Shown here: positions 46,143 through 53,819 of the stretch, piece after piece
Numbering within the stretch: position 1 is the first letter of the stretch
How the letters are laid out: every line of letters starts with the position of its first letter
Translations under genes and position numbers: made by a program
Notes under the pieces: model-generated
Told to the model about the DNA's origin: nothing
The model's database searches: none
What the model saw: the letters and a program-made list of their open reading frames with translations, nothing else
Assembly: GCF_016741775.1 (NCBI RefSeq)
Contig: NZ_JAERRK010000005.1
Coordinates: 248,001-312,000 of the forward strand
Source of the DNA: Streptomyces actinomycinicus
Lineage (GTDB): Bacteria; Actinomycetota; Actinomycetes; Streptomycetales; Streptomycetaceae
Reading direction: 5' to 3'
Length of the DNA stretch: 64,000 nt

Positions 46143-46190
46143 TTGTGGCTGGTCGCACGGTTCCCCGCGCCCCTTTCGGGGCGCGCCGCA
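46143..46190. repeat. Streptomyces dispersed repeat (reverse copy)
   Basis: GGCTGGTCGCACGGTTCCCC followed by GCGCCCCTTTCGGGGCGCG is the reverse complement of the element seen twice at 32.8-32.9 kb. The GCGCCCC/GGGGCGC part forms a hairpin. It lies between pfkA and ctaG and may serve as a terminator. Confidence 0.65.
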
Positions 46191-46279
46191 GCCGACCCCC
46201 GGTCGGAGGAGTGACCGGGGGCGGTTCTACTCTTGGGGGCGGACAAGTCGCACAACCCCCACGAAACAGGAGCCGGCGG

Positions 46280-47230
46280 ATGGATCACAGCGGGCACGGC
46301 ATGATGACGGATCTGCCGCCGTTCACGCTGGGGCGCGGGCTCCAGTGGTCGGCGGATCCGTTCTTCCTCGTGGCCTGTGTGGCCGGGCTGGCCCTGTACG
46401 GGTGGGGTGTGGTGCGGCTGCGGCGGCGCGGGGACGCGTGGCCCGTGACGCGTACCGTGTCGTACGTCGTCGGCGTGCTCACCATCGCCCTGGTGATGTG
46501 CACCAAGCTGAACGACTACGGCATGGTCATGTTCAGCGTGCACATGGTGCAGCACATGGTGATCAGCATGCTGTCGCCGATCCTGATCCTGCTCGGTGCC
46601 CCGGTCACGCTGGCCCTGCGCGCACTGCCGACCGCGGGCAGGGGCCGCAAGGGGCCGCGTGAGCTGCTGCTGATGCTGCTGCACAGCCGGTACATGCGGA
46701 TCGTCACCCACCCGGCGTTCACCATCCCGCTGTTCATCGCCAGCCTGTACGCCCTGTACTTCACCCCGATGTTCGACTTCCTGATGGGCTCGCGGGCCGG
46801 GCACATCGCGATGATGGTGCACTTCCTCGCGGTCGGTGTCGTGTTCTTCTGGCCGATCATCGGTGTCGACCCGGGTCCGCACCGGCCCGGTCACCTGATG
46901 CGGATGCTGGAGCTGTTCGCGGGAATGCCGTTCCACGCCTTCTTCGGCATCGCGCTGATGATGGCGACGACGCCCATGGTGAAGACGTTCGAGCACCCGC
47001 CGGCCTCACTCGGCATCGACGCGCTGTCCGACCAGAGTGCGGCGGGCGGTATCGCCTGGGCGTTCAGCGAGATCCCCTCGGTGCTGGTGCTGATCGCGCT
47101 GCTGTTCCAGTGGTACGGCTCCGAGCAGCGGCAGGCCAAGCGCAAGGACCGGGCCGCCGACCGGGACGGCGACAAGGAGCTGGAGGCCTACAACGCCTAT
47201 CTGGCCTCGCTGAACGCACGCGAGGGCTGA
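46280..47230 (+). CDS. CtaG-like cytochrome c oxidase assembly membrane protein
   Basis: Membrane protein of 316 residues related to CtaG/CAAX_2-type oxidase assembly factors that act in copper delivery to cytochrome oxidase. It starts with a His/Met-rich segment (MDHSGHGMMTDLPP), a potential copper site, and has about seven hydrophobic helices with buried His residues (VHMVQHMVISML, AMMVHFLAVGVVFFW, GMPFHAFFGIALMMA). The C-terminus is charged. ATG 46280 follows AGGAGCC. A clear terminator follows at 47244. A nearby DUF305 protein at 50.3 kb has a similar His/Met character. Confidence 0.88.
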   Translation: MDHSGHGMMTDLPPFTLGRGLQWSADPFFLVACVAGLALYGWGVVRLRRRGDAWPVTRTVSYVVGVLTIALVMCTKLNDYGMVMFSVHMVQHMVISMLSPILILLGAPVTLALRALPTAGRGRKGPRELLLMLLHSRYMRIVTHPAFTIPLFIASLYALYFTPMFDFLMGSRAGHIAMMVHFLAVGVVFFWPIIGVDPGPHRPGHLMRMLELFAGMPFHAFFGIALMMATTPMVKTFEHPPASLGIDALSDQSAAGGIAWAFSEIPSVLVLIALLFQWYGSEQRQAKRKDRAADRDGDKELEAYNAYLASLNAREG

Positions 47231-47243
47231 GCCGCCGTACCCC

Positions 47244-47278
47244 CTGCGGGCCGGAACCGTCCCGGTTCCGGCCCGCAG
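47244..47278 (+). terminator. Terminator after ctaG-like gene
   Basis: CTGCGGGCCGGAACC pairs perfectly with GGTTCCGGCCCGCAG over 15 bp around a 5-base loop, 13 nt after the stop. Confidence 0.85.
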
Positions 47279-47344
47279 CCGTATCCCGCCCGGGCGGGAA
47301 TCGGGGCACCATGGTCATGGACGGACCAAGAGGAGGGTGTCGCG

Positions 47345-47512
47345 ATGCCCGGTTCCACGAACGGTTCCACCAAGGCGATGGGGGCGCTGACGGTCGGCGG
47401 GCTGGTCGTCGTGACCGCCTACACGGTCGCGCTCGGCAGCAACGGCTGGCTGTGGTTCGGCTGGGTGGTGCTGGGGCTGCTGACACTCGCCCTGGTGCTC
47501 ACACAGTCCTGA
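47345..47512 (+). CDS. Small membrane protein, 55 residues
   Basis: A short protein from ATG 47345 with AGAGGAGGG upstream: a Ser/Thr/Gly N-terminus, then two hydrophobic helices (ALTVGGLVVVTAYTVAL and WLWFGWVVLGLLTLALVL) with a short turn SNG. It ends LTQS. It was not covered by longer open frames but has a strong ribosome site and typical codon bias. It lies between the ctaG terminator and an Lrp-type regulator. Function unknown. Confidence 0.72.
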   Translation: MPGSTNGSTKAMGALTVGGLVVVTAYTVALGSNGWLWFGWVVLGLLTLALVLTQS

Positions 47513-47545
47513 GCCGGTCGGCCGCGGGCTGACTACAGTGCCCGC

Positions 47546-48031
47546 ATGAACAGCAGGACGCCCTCGTTCGACGAGCTGGACCGCCAGATCATCACCGCGC
47601 TCATGGCGAACGCCCGGACCAGCTTCGCCGAGATCGGCGCGGCGATCGGGCTGTCCGCGACGGCGGTCAAACGGCGGGTCGACCGGCTGCGGGAGACCGG
47701 CGTGATCACCGGGTTCACGGCGACGGTGAAGCCTGCCGCGCTGGGCTGGCGCACGGAGGCGTACGTCGAGGTGTACTGCGAGGGCGCGGCCCCGCCCCGG
47801 CGTCTGGCGGAGGTCGTGCGCAACCACCCGGAGATCGCGGCCGCCATGACGGTGACCGGCGGCGCCGACGCGCTGCTGCACGTCCGGGCCCGGGACGTGG
47901 AGCACTTCGAGGAGGTGCTGGAGCGGATCCGTGCCGAGCCGTTCATCCGGAAGACGATCAGCGTGATGGTCTTGTCCCACCTCCTCCCGGAAAGCCCGGA
48001 AGCGGGCGCCACCCAGCCCGCCCCCGAGTGA
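47546..48031 (+). CDS. Lrp/AsnC-family transcriptional regulator
   Basis: A 161-residue regulator with an N-terminal helix-turn-helix (FDELDRQIITALMANARTSF, then IGAAIGLSATAVKRRVDRL) and a C-terminal ligand-binding RAM domain (AAAMTVTGGADALLHVRARD). It probably senses an amino acid. ATG 47546 stands 6 nt after TACAGT and has no ribosome site, so the mRNA is probably leaderless. The next two genes (ddaH, rocD) use arginine-derived compounds and are preceded by repeated GCAGC motifs, so they are its likely targets. Confidence 0.93.
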   Translation: MNSRTPSFDELDRQIITALMANARTSFAEIGAAIGLSATAVKRRVDRLRETGVITGFTATVKPAALGWRTEAYVEVYCEGAAPPRRLAEVVRNHPEIAAAMTVTGGADALLHVRARDVEHFEEVLERIRAEPFIRKTISVMVLSHLLPESPEAGATQPAPE

Positions 48032-48050
48032 CCCGCAGTGACCCGGCGCC

Positions 48051-48148
48051 GCGCAGCATCCGTGCGCAGCCAAGCTCCACAACGCAGCGATGCTGCACAT
48101 CTGCGCAGCTCTCCGCGCTTGTCGCCCGTCTTCCTCCCTTCTTACCGT
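48051..48148 (+). promoter_or_regulatory. Putative Lrp operator array and promoter of ddaH-rocD
   Basis: GCGCAGC occurs at 48051, 48064 and 48103, and a perfect inverted repeat GCAGC-GAT-GCTGC lies at 48084-48096. Further down TTGTCG (48119-48124) and TACCGT (48143-48148) are 18 bp apart, a plausible promoter about 45 nt before the ddaH start. Lrp proteins typically bind such repeated sites. Confidence 0.55.
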
Positions 48149-48192
48149 GGTGACATCCCCAGTGACACACAGGAAACCGGAGGAAACCCTCT

Positions 48193-49002
48193 GTGTCCGA
48201 CGCACGTGTGGCGCGTTCCCGGCGCTTTCTGGTCTGTGAACCCAGACATTTCGCCGTCCAGTACGCGATCAATCCCTGGATGCATCCCGACAAGCCGGTC
48301 GACGTGGATCTCGCCCAGGAGCAGTGGCAGGCGCTGATCGGCGCCTACCGCGCCCACGGCCACACCGTGGACTCCGTCGAGCCGGTCCCCGGCCTGCCGG
48401 ACATGGTGTTCTCCGCGAACGCGGCCTTCGTGGTCGGCGGCCAGGTCTTCGGCTCCCTGTTCCACGCCCGGGAGCGGCGCCCGGAGTCGGTGCACTACGA
48501 CACCTGGTTCAAGGCGGCGGGCTACGACGTCTACCGCCCCGAGTCGGTGTCCGAGGGCGAGGGCGACCTGGTGTGGACGGGCCGGTACGTGCTCGCCGGC
48601 ACGGGGTTCCGCACCACCCGCGAGGCGCACCGTGAGGTGCAGGAGTTCCTGGGCCACCCGGTGATCGGCCTGACGCTGGTGGACCCGTACTTCTACCACC
48701 TGGACACGGCGCTGTTCGTCCTCGACGACGACAACGTCTGCTACTACCCGGAGGCGTTCTCTCCGGGCAGCCGCGAGGTCCTGCGGCGTCTGTTCCCGGA
48801 CGCGGTGCTGGCCACCCGCGACGACGCGCTGGCGTTCGGCCTGAACTCCGTCTCCGACGGCCGGAACGTCTTCATCGCACCCCGGGCCGAGGCGCTGGCC
48901 GAACGCCTCGCCGGCCACGGCTACGTCCCCGTCCCCGTCGACCTGTCGGAGTTCCACAAGGCCGGCGGGGGCATCAAGTGCTGCACCCAGGAGATCCGCT
49001 GA
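48193..49002 (+). CDS. ddaH: Dimethylargininase (DDAH) family amidinotransferase-fold enzyme
   Basis: Expected to hydrolyse dimethylarginine, or possibly arginine, releasing citrulline. The 269-residue sequence has the guanidino-group enzyme motifs: FLVCEPRHFAVQYAINPWM, PDMVFSANAAFVVGG with the substrate-binding Asp, DPYFYHLDTALFVLDDD with catalytic His, and a C-terminal GGGIKCCTQE with the nucleophilic Cys. GTG 48193 follows GGAGGAAA. rocD follows with a 1-base overlap and an Lrp regulator precedes, giving an arginine/ornithine catabolic unit. Confidence 0.92.
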   Translation: MSDARVARSRRFLVCEPRHFAVQYAINPWMHPDKPVDVDLAQEQWQALIGAYRAHGHTVDSVEPVPGLPDMVFSANAAFVVGGQVFGSLFHARERRPESVHYDTWFKAAGYDVYRPESVSEGEGDLVWTGRYVLAGTGFRTTREAHREVQEFLGHPVIGLTLVDPYFYHLDTALFVLDDDNVCYYPEAFSPGSREVLRRLFPDAVLATRDDALAFGLNSVSDGRNVFIAPRAEALAERLAGHGYVPVPVDLSEFHKAGGGIKCCTQEIR

Positions 49003-50219
49003 TGACCGCACCCGCGCGCACCCGTACGTCCGCCGACCTGATCCGCGCCGAGGAGCCGGTCCTCGCCCACAACTACCACCCGCTGCCCGTGGTCGTGGCC
49101 CGGGCCGAGGGCACCTGGGTGGAGGACGTCGAGGGCAACCGCTACCTCGACATGCTGGCCGGCTACTCGGCCCTCAACTTCGGCCACCGGCACCCGGCGC
49201 TGATCGAGGCCGCCCACCGCCAGCTCGACCAGCTCACCCTCACCTCCCGCGCCTTCCACAACGACCGGCTGGCCGGGTTCGCCGAGCGGCTCTCCGCGCT
49301 GACCGGCCTGGACATGGTGCTGCCGATGAACACCGGCGCGGAGGCGGTGGAGAGCGGCATCAAGGTGGCCCGCAAGTGGGCGTACGACGTGAAGGGCGTC
49401 CCGGACGGCCGGGCCACCGTCGTGGTCGCCGCGGACAACTTCCACGGCCGTACGACGACCATCGTCAGCTTCTCCACGGACGAGACCGCGCGGGCCGGCT
49501 TCGGGCCCTTCACGCCCGGCTTCAGAGTCGTGCCGTACAACGACCTGGCTGCGCTGGAGGAGGCCGTCGACGAGACGACCGCCGCGGTGCTGATCGAGCC
49601 CGTCCAGGGTGAGGCCGGCGTGATCATCCCGGACGAGGGTTATCTGGCCGGCGTGCGCGAGCTGACCCGCCGCAAGGGCTGTCTGTTCATCGCGGACGAG
49701 ATCCAGTCGGGCCTCGGCCGCACGGGCCGCACCCTCGCCGTCGAGCACGAGGACGTCGTCCCGGACATGCTGCTGCTCGGCAAGGCGCTGGGCGGCGGGA
49801 TCGTGCCGGTGTCCGCGGTGGTGGCCCGGCGCGAGGTGCTGGGTGTGCTGCACCCGGGCGAGCACGGCTCGACGTTCGGCGGCAATCCGCTCGCGGCGGC
49901 GGTCGGCACGGCCGTGGTCGAGCTGCTGGAGACAGGTGAGTTCCAGCGGCGCGCCGCCGAGCTGGGGGCGACCCTGCGCGACGGGCTCACCGAGCTGGTC
50001 GGCAAGGGTGTGACCGGCTTCCGCGCGCGGGGGCTGTGGGCCGGCGTGGACGTGGACCCGGCGCTCGGCACGGGCCGTGAGATCAGTGAGCGTCTGATGC
50101 GCGAGGGCGTCCTGGTCAAGGACACCCACGGCTCCACCATCCGGCTGGCGCCGCCGCTGACGATCACGGCGCAGGAGCTGGGTTCCGCGCTGGCCGCGCT
50201 GGAGAAGGTGCTGGCCTGA
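49002..50219 (+). CDS. rocD: Ornithine aminotransferase
   Basis: Transfers the delta-amino group of ornithine to 2-oxoglutarate, forming glutamate semialdehyde. The 405-residue class III PLP enzyme has NTGAEAVESGIKVARKWAYD, NFHGRTTTIVSFS, EPVQGEAGVIIPDEGYL, FIADEIQSGLGRTG and the PLP lysine in LLLGKALGGG. STFGGNPLAAAVGTA follows. ATG 49002 shares one base with the ddaH stop and has GGAG upstream. An exceptionally stable terminator follows. Confidence 0.95.
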   Translation: MTAPARTRTSADLIRAEEPVLAHNYHPLPVVVARAEGTWVEDVEGNRYLDMLAGYSALNFGHRHPALIEAAHRQLDQLTLTSRAFHNDRLAGFAERLSALTGLDMVLPMNTGAEAVESGIKVARKWAYDVKGVPDGRATVVVAADNFHGRTTTIVSFSTDETARAGFGPFTPGFRVVPYNDLAALEEAVDETTAAVLIEPVQGEAGVIIPDEGYLAGVRELTRRKGCLFIADEIQSGLGRTGRTLAVEHEDVVPDMLLLGKALGGGIVPVSAVVARREVLGVLHPGEHGSTFGGNPLAAAVGTAVVELLETGEFQRRAAELGATLRDGLTELVGKGVTGFRARGLWAGVDVDPALGTGREISERLMREGVLVKDTHGSTIRLAPPLTITAQELGSALAALEKVLA

Positions 50220-50225
50220 GGGCCG

Positions 50226-50262
50226 GGCGGGCGGGGGCCGGTGGCACCGGCCCCCGCCCGCC
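50226..50262. terminator. Terminator between convergent rocD and DUF305 genes
   Basis: A 15-bp stem of GGCGGGCGGGGGCCG with its complement closes a loop GTGGCAC, right between the stops at 50219 and 50269. Confidence 0.85.
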
Positions 50263-50268
50263 GGGCGG

Positions 50269-50916
50269 TCAGCTCGTGCCGAGGAGCCGCTTCATCTCCT
50301 TGATCTCCGCGTTCTGCGCGGTGACGATGGCGTCCGCCGTCTTCTTGGCGGGACCGAACCGGCCCTGGTCCTGCTCGGTGGTGGCCATCTCGACGGCGCC
50401 CTGGTGGTGCTCGGCCATCAGCGTCAGGAACTTGTTGTCGAACTCCTTGCCGGTGGCCTTCTTCAGGGCCGCCATGTCGGCGTCGCTCATCATCCCGGAC
50501 ATGCCCGCGTGGCCGGAGTGGTCCATGCCGGCCATGGGCGTCCGCTCGCCCCAGGCCTTGAGCCAGCCCGTCATGGTGCGGATCTCCGGGTCCTGTGCCT
50601 TCTCGATACGGGCGGCGAGGTCCTTCACCGCGGCCGAGGAGGCCCGGTCGGCGGCGAGCCCGGCCATTTCCAGGGCCTGCTGGTGGTGCGGGATCATGCC
50701 CTGGGCGAAGGCGACGTCCTGGGCGTTGTGCGCGGCCGCGGAGGCGCTCGAGGCCGCGGACGTGCTCGAGGCCGCGGACGTGCCGCCGTGGCCGGAGTGG
50801 GCGGCGCCGGAGTGACCGGAGCCGTCGCCGTCACCGCCACAGGCGGTCAGGACGAGGGCGGCGGTGGCGGCGACCGCGGTGAAGGCGGCGCGGCGCGTCA
50901 GGGTACGGGTGGTCAT
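50269..50916 (-). CDS. DUF305 lipoprotein
   Basis: Exported lipoprotein of 215 residues. The signal ends with the lipobox LVLTAC (Cys at about 26), followed by a Gly/Ser/His-rich linker. The DUF305 domain contains FAQGMIPHHQQALEMAGL and LMAEHHQGAVEMATTE, two His-His helices expected to bind metal, plus a His/Met-rich loop MAGMDHSGHAGMSGMM. Such proteins are often linked with copper handling or oxidative stress. ATG 50916 follows AGGAGTTCCCGC. The next gene upstream is also His-rich. Confidence 0.9.
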   Translation of the reverse strand: MTTRTLTRRAAFTAVAATAALVLTACGGDGDGSGHSGAAHSGHGGTSAASSTSAASSASAAAHNAQDVAFAQGMIPHHQQALEMAGLAADRASSAAVKDLAARIEKAQDPEIRTMTGWLKAWGERTPMAGMDHSGHAGMSGMMSDADMAALKKATGKEFDNKFLTLMAEHHQGAVEMATTEQDQGRFGPAKKTADAIVTAQNAEIKEMKRLLGTS

Positions 50917-51007
50917 GCGGGAACTCCTGCTGTCGTGAAGGGATTACGGGCGCGCGTGAGCACGACCGCGGCGCCCGCTCGGGCAGGGCGTGCGGCCGTG
51001 GCGGCCT

Positions 51008-51418
51008 CTAGATCCGCAGGAGCTGGAGTTCGGACAGGTCGGGTGGCGCACGGGCGCCTTCCGGCGCCCCGGCCGGACCGGAGCGCAGGCAGGGTGCCGC
51101 CGCGGGGGCGGTCAGCGGGTCCGGGACCGGTGCGGGGAGCTGCGGGCCGCCGTCCACAGCGGCCGAGGCGCAGCTGGGGTCCGCGTGGTGGGGCCGGTGG
51201 CCACCGCAGTGGCCGTCACCGTCCATGCAGTCGTCAGGGGCGCCGGCGACGACCGCGCCGTGCGCGGCCCACTCGTGCCCCGGGTGTCCCATGCCGCCGC
51301 CGGGTGCGAGGGCGTGCATCCCCAGCAGACCGGCCAGCACCGCCAGCACGAACAGTGCGCGGCACCGCCGCTGGGGCGGTCGCGGGGCGTGCGGTCGGCT
51401 GCCGGTCATCGGGGCCAT
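51008..51418 (-). CDS. His-rich membrane protein (possible DUF6153)
   Basis: A 136-residue protein with one membrane helix near the N-terminus (ALFVLAVLAGLLGMHALAP), then an exported His/Asp/Cys-rich part (MGHPGHEWAAHG, DCMDGDGHCGGHRPHHADPS) and a Pro/Ala tail. It resembles the DUF6153 proteins that accompany DUF305 genes, as I recall, and may bind copper. I chose ATG 51418; ATG 51409 lies 7 nt after TACGAT and could be a leaderless start. The same frame stays open upstream through a 33-bp repeat array to ATG 51724. Confidence 0.7.
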   Translation of the reverse strand: MAPMTGSRPHAPRPPQRRCRALFVLAVLAGLLGMHALAPGGGMGHPGHEWAAHGAVVAGAPDDCMDGDGHCGGHRPHHADPSCASAAVDGGPQLPAPVPDPLTAPAAAPCLRSGPAGAPEGARAPPDLSELQLLRI

Positions 51419-51953
51419 CGTACGGGGCCGGGCGGCGCGCCCCGTCAGGGGCTCACCGGCCTTCCCGCACACGACCGCCAGAGGTTCACCGTCCCTCGCG
51501 CACACCGCCGCCCGAGGTACACCGTCCCTCGCGCACACCGCCGCCCGAGGTTCACCGTCCCTCGCACGCACCGCCGCCCGAGGTTCACCGTCCCTCGCGC
51601 ACACCGCCGCCCGAGGTTCACCGTCCCTCGCGCACACCGCCGCCCGAGGTTCACCGTCCCTCGCGCACACCGCCGCCCGAGGTTCACCGTCCCTCGCACG
51701 CACCGCCGCCCGGGGCGAGGGCACGGCGTGTCTCCGACGTGCGTCCCCTGTGGTCTGGTGCCCTGGTCAGGACGGCCGGAGTACGACTTAATGGCACCGT
51801 GAGGTCAACCGTCGTCACCCGGTCCCCGAGCATCGGCGGCCGGCCGACGGTTCGGCCCGGAGCCGCATGTCCCCGCGGGCGCGGAGGTCCGTGCCCGGCC
51901 GCACCACCGCCGGGCGGTCGCCGAGCGAGCCCTTGCCGAGTGAGGAGCGAGCC
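51419..51953. other. Intergenic region with minisatellite
   Basis: This 535-bp interval between divergent genes contains the 33-bp repeat array at 51483-51713 and, beyond it, the upstream region of the acyltransferase gene. CTTAAT at 51787-51792 is the only -10-like sequence noticed there. No other gene is supported. Confidence 0.5.
51483..51713. repeat. 33-bp minisatellite, seven units
   Basis: Seven head-to-tail 33-bp units beginning AGGTTCACCGTCCCTCGC start at 51483, 51516, 51549, 51582, 51615, 51648 and 51681. Units are almost identical; variants are AGGTAC in the second and CGCACG for CGCGCA in the third and seventh. There are no unique spacers, so it is not a CRISPR array. Because 33 is a multiple of three, each frame encodes a regular 11-residue repeat; on the minus strand it reads GEPRAAVCARD in frame with the His-rich membrane protein. 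Confidence 0.92.
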
Positions 51954-52679
51954 GTGTTCTACTACCTGCTCAAGTACGTGGTCCTGGGCCCTCTGCTCAG
52001 ACTCGTCTTCCGACCCCGGATCGAGGGTCTGGAGCACGTGCCCGCTTCGGGTGCGGCGATCGTCGCCGGCAATCACCTGTCCTTCTCCGACCACTTCCTG
52101 ATGCCGGCCATCCTGAAGCGCCGCATCACCTTCCTCGCCAAGGCCGAGTACTTCACCGGGCCCGGTCTGAAGGGCCGGCTCACCGCCTTCTTCTTCCGCA
52201 GCGCCGGGCAGATCCCGGTGGACCGCTCCGGCAAGGAGGCGGGCCGGGCGGCGATCCGCGAGGGCCTCGGGGTGCTCGGCAGGGGCGAGTTGCTCGGCAT
52301 CTACCCGGAGGGCACCCGCTCGCACGACGGCAAGCTGTACAAGGGGAAGGTCGGTGTCGCCGTCATGGCGCTGAGGGCGGGGGTACCGGTCGTGCCCTGC
52401 GCGATGATCGGCACGTTCGAGGCCCAGCCGCCCGGCAAGGTCGTGCCCCGGATCCGTCCGGTGGCCATCCGCTTCGGCAAGCCCCTCGACTTCTCCCGCT
52501 ACGCCGGCATGGAGCACGAGAAGGCCGTACTCCGGGCCATCACCGACGAGATCATGTACGCGATCCTGGCGCTGTCCGAGCAGGAGTACGTCGACGAGTA
52601 CGCGGCCGTCGTCAAGGAACGGCAGACGGCACAGCAGGGTGTGCGGGAGCGCAGGTTCCCGCGGGCGCCGCTGAGTTGA
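51954..52679 (+). CDS. 1-acyl-sn-glycerol-3-phosphate acyltransferase (PlsC family)
   Basis: Transfers an acyl group to lysophosphatidate or a related acceptor at the membrane. The 241-residue protein has the acyltransferase motifs VAGNHLSFSDHFLMP (HxxxxD type), QIPVDRSGKEAG, LLGIYPEGTRSHDGKLYKGK and VPVVPCAMIG. An N-terminal hydrophobic segment anchors it. GTG 51954 follows GAGGAGC; the in-frame ATG 51867 adds 29 basic residues without a ribosome site. It stands alone between the minisatellite and an epimerase gene. Confidence 0.92.
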   Translation: MFYYLLKYVVLGPLLRLVFRPRIEGLEHVPASGAAIVAGNHLSFSDHFLMPAILKRRITFLAKAEYFTGPGLKGRLTAFFFRSAGQIPVDRSGKEAGRAAIREGLGVLGRGELLGIYPEGTRSHDGKLYKGKVGVAVMALRAGVPVVPCAMIGTFEAQPPGKVVPRIRPVAIRFGKPLDFSRYAGMEHEKAVLRAITDEIMYAILALSEQEYVDEYAAVVKERQTAQQGVRERRFPRAPLS

Positions 52680-52737
52680 CCTCTGCCCTCGGCAGAAGCA
52701 CCGGGCCGCCGGCGGTCCGCGCACCTAGGCTCGCCGT

Positions 52738-53760
52738 ATGAAGAGGGCTGTGGTGATCGGGGCGAGTGGGCAGATCGGCCGTCCGGTGGTGGAGGCGCTG
52801 ACCCGGGACGGCTGGGCGGTGACGGCCGCCTCGCGCGGTGGCGGCCGGGACGCGGGCTGGGACGAGGGGGTACGCACGGTCCGGCTGGACCGGGCCGACG
52901 ACGCGGCCCTGGCCGCCGTGGTGGGCGACGCCTGCGACCTGGTCGTCGACGTGGTCGCCTACGACGCCGCTCACGCACGGCAGTTGACCGCCCTGGCGGG
53001 CCGGATCGGCTCCGCGGTGGTGATCTCCAGCGTGTCCGTGTACGAGGACGGCGCGGGACGGGGCTTCGACACCCAGGACCGGCCCGACGGCTTTCCCCGC
53101 TACCCGCTGCCGGTCCCCGAGACCCAGCCGACGGTCGCTGCGGGAGAGGAGTCGTACAGCACCCGGAAGGCCGCGATGGAGCGTGAACTCCTCGCGCCGG
53201 GCGGGGACTTCCCCGTCACGGTGCTGCGTCCCGGAGCGGTGCACGGGCCGTACAGCCCGTTGCCGCGCGAACTGTACTTCGTCAAGCGGAACCTGGACGG
53301 GCGCGAGCGGCGGGTGCTGGCGTACCGGGGGGAGAGCCGGTTCCATTCGTCGGGCGCGCGCAACATCGCCGAGCTGGTGCGGCTGGCGGCGGCCCGTCCG
53401 GGCTCGCGGGTGCTGAACGCCTGTGACGCGGAAGCGCCGACGGTCGCCGGGATCGGTGCGGCGATCGACGCCGTCATGGGCGTGGAGACCCGGACCACGT
53501 GCCTCGACGGGCCGCCGGCCGGCTCCGTGGGGCTGACCCCGTGGTCGGTGCCGCTGCCGGTGGTGTACGACATGTCGGCCGCGGAACGGGAGTTGGGCTA
53601 CCGGCCGGTCGTCTCGTACGCCGAGAGCCTGCCGGAGACGGTCGGGTGGCTCACCGGGGCGCTGCGCGGGCAGGACTGGCGGGAGCGCTTTCCGCTGCTC
53701 GCCCGGGCCTGCCCGGACCTGTTCGACTACGCGGCCGAGGATGCCTGGCACACCGCCTGA
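52738..53760 (+). CDS. NAD-dependent epimerase/dehydratase-like protein
   Basis: Extended short-chain dehydrogenase fold of 340 residues. The nucleotide loop VIGASGQIGRPVVEALTRDG is at the N-terminus, a YSTRKAAME segment provides Tyr and Lys of the active site pattern, and VLRPGAVHGPYSP follows. Compared with true epimerases, the Ser-x-Tyr pattern is modified (ESYSTRKAAM), so the activity may differ. ATG 52738 lies 6 nt after TAGGCT and has no ribosome site, consistent with leaderless translation. The substrate is unknown. Confidence 0.85.
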   Translation: MKRAVVIGASGQIGRPVVEALTRDGWAVTAASRGGGRDAGWDEGVRTVRLDRADDAALAAVVGDACDLVVDVVAYDAAHARQLTALAGRIGSAVVISSVSVYEDGAGRGFDTQDRPDGFPRYPLPVPETQPTVAAGEESYSTRKAAMERELLAPGGDFPVTVLRPGAVHGPYSPLPRELYFVKRNLDGRERRVLAYRGESRFHSSGARNIAELVRLAAARPGSRVLNACDAEAPTVAGIGAAIDAVMGVETRTTCLDGPPAGSVGLTPWSVPLPVVYDMSAAERELGYRPVVSYAESLPETVGWLTGALRGQDWRERFPLLARACPDLFDYAAEDAWHTA

Positions 53761-53770
53761 GGACGTGCGG

Positions 53771-53801
53771 AAGGGGCGGCCGGGAAGCCCGGCCGCCCCT
53801 T
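53771..53801. terminator. Bidirectional terminator
   Basis: AAGGGGCGGCCGGG pairs perfectly with its complement over 14 bp around AAG, between the convergent stops at 53760 and 53820, and is followed by TCTCA. Confidence 0.85.
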
Positions 53802-53819
53802 CTCACCGTACCGGTGCGG

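Noticed and set aside
51483..51713. CRISPR array
   Set aside because: The 33-bp units are contiguous with no unique spacers, and no cas genes are present.
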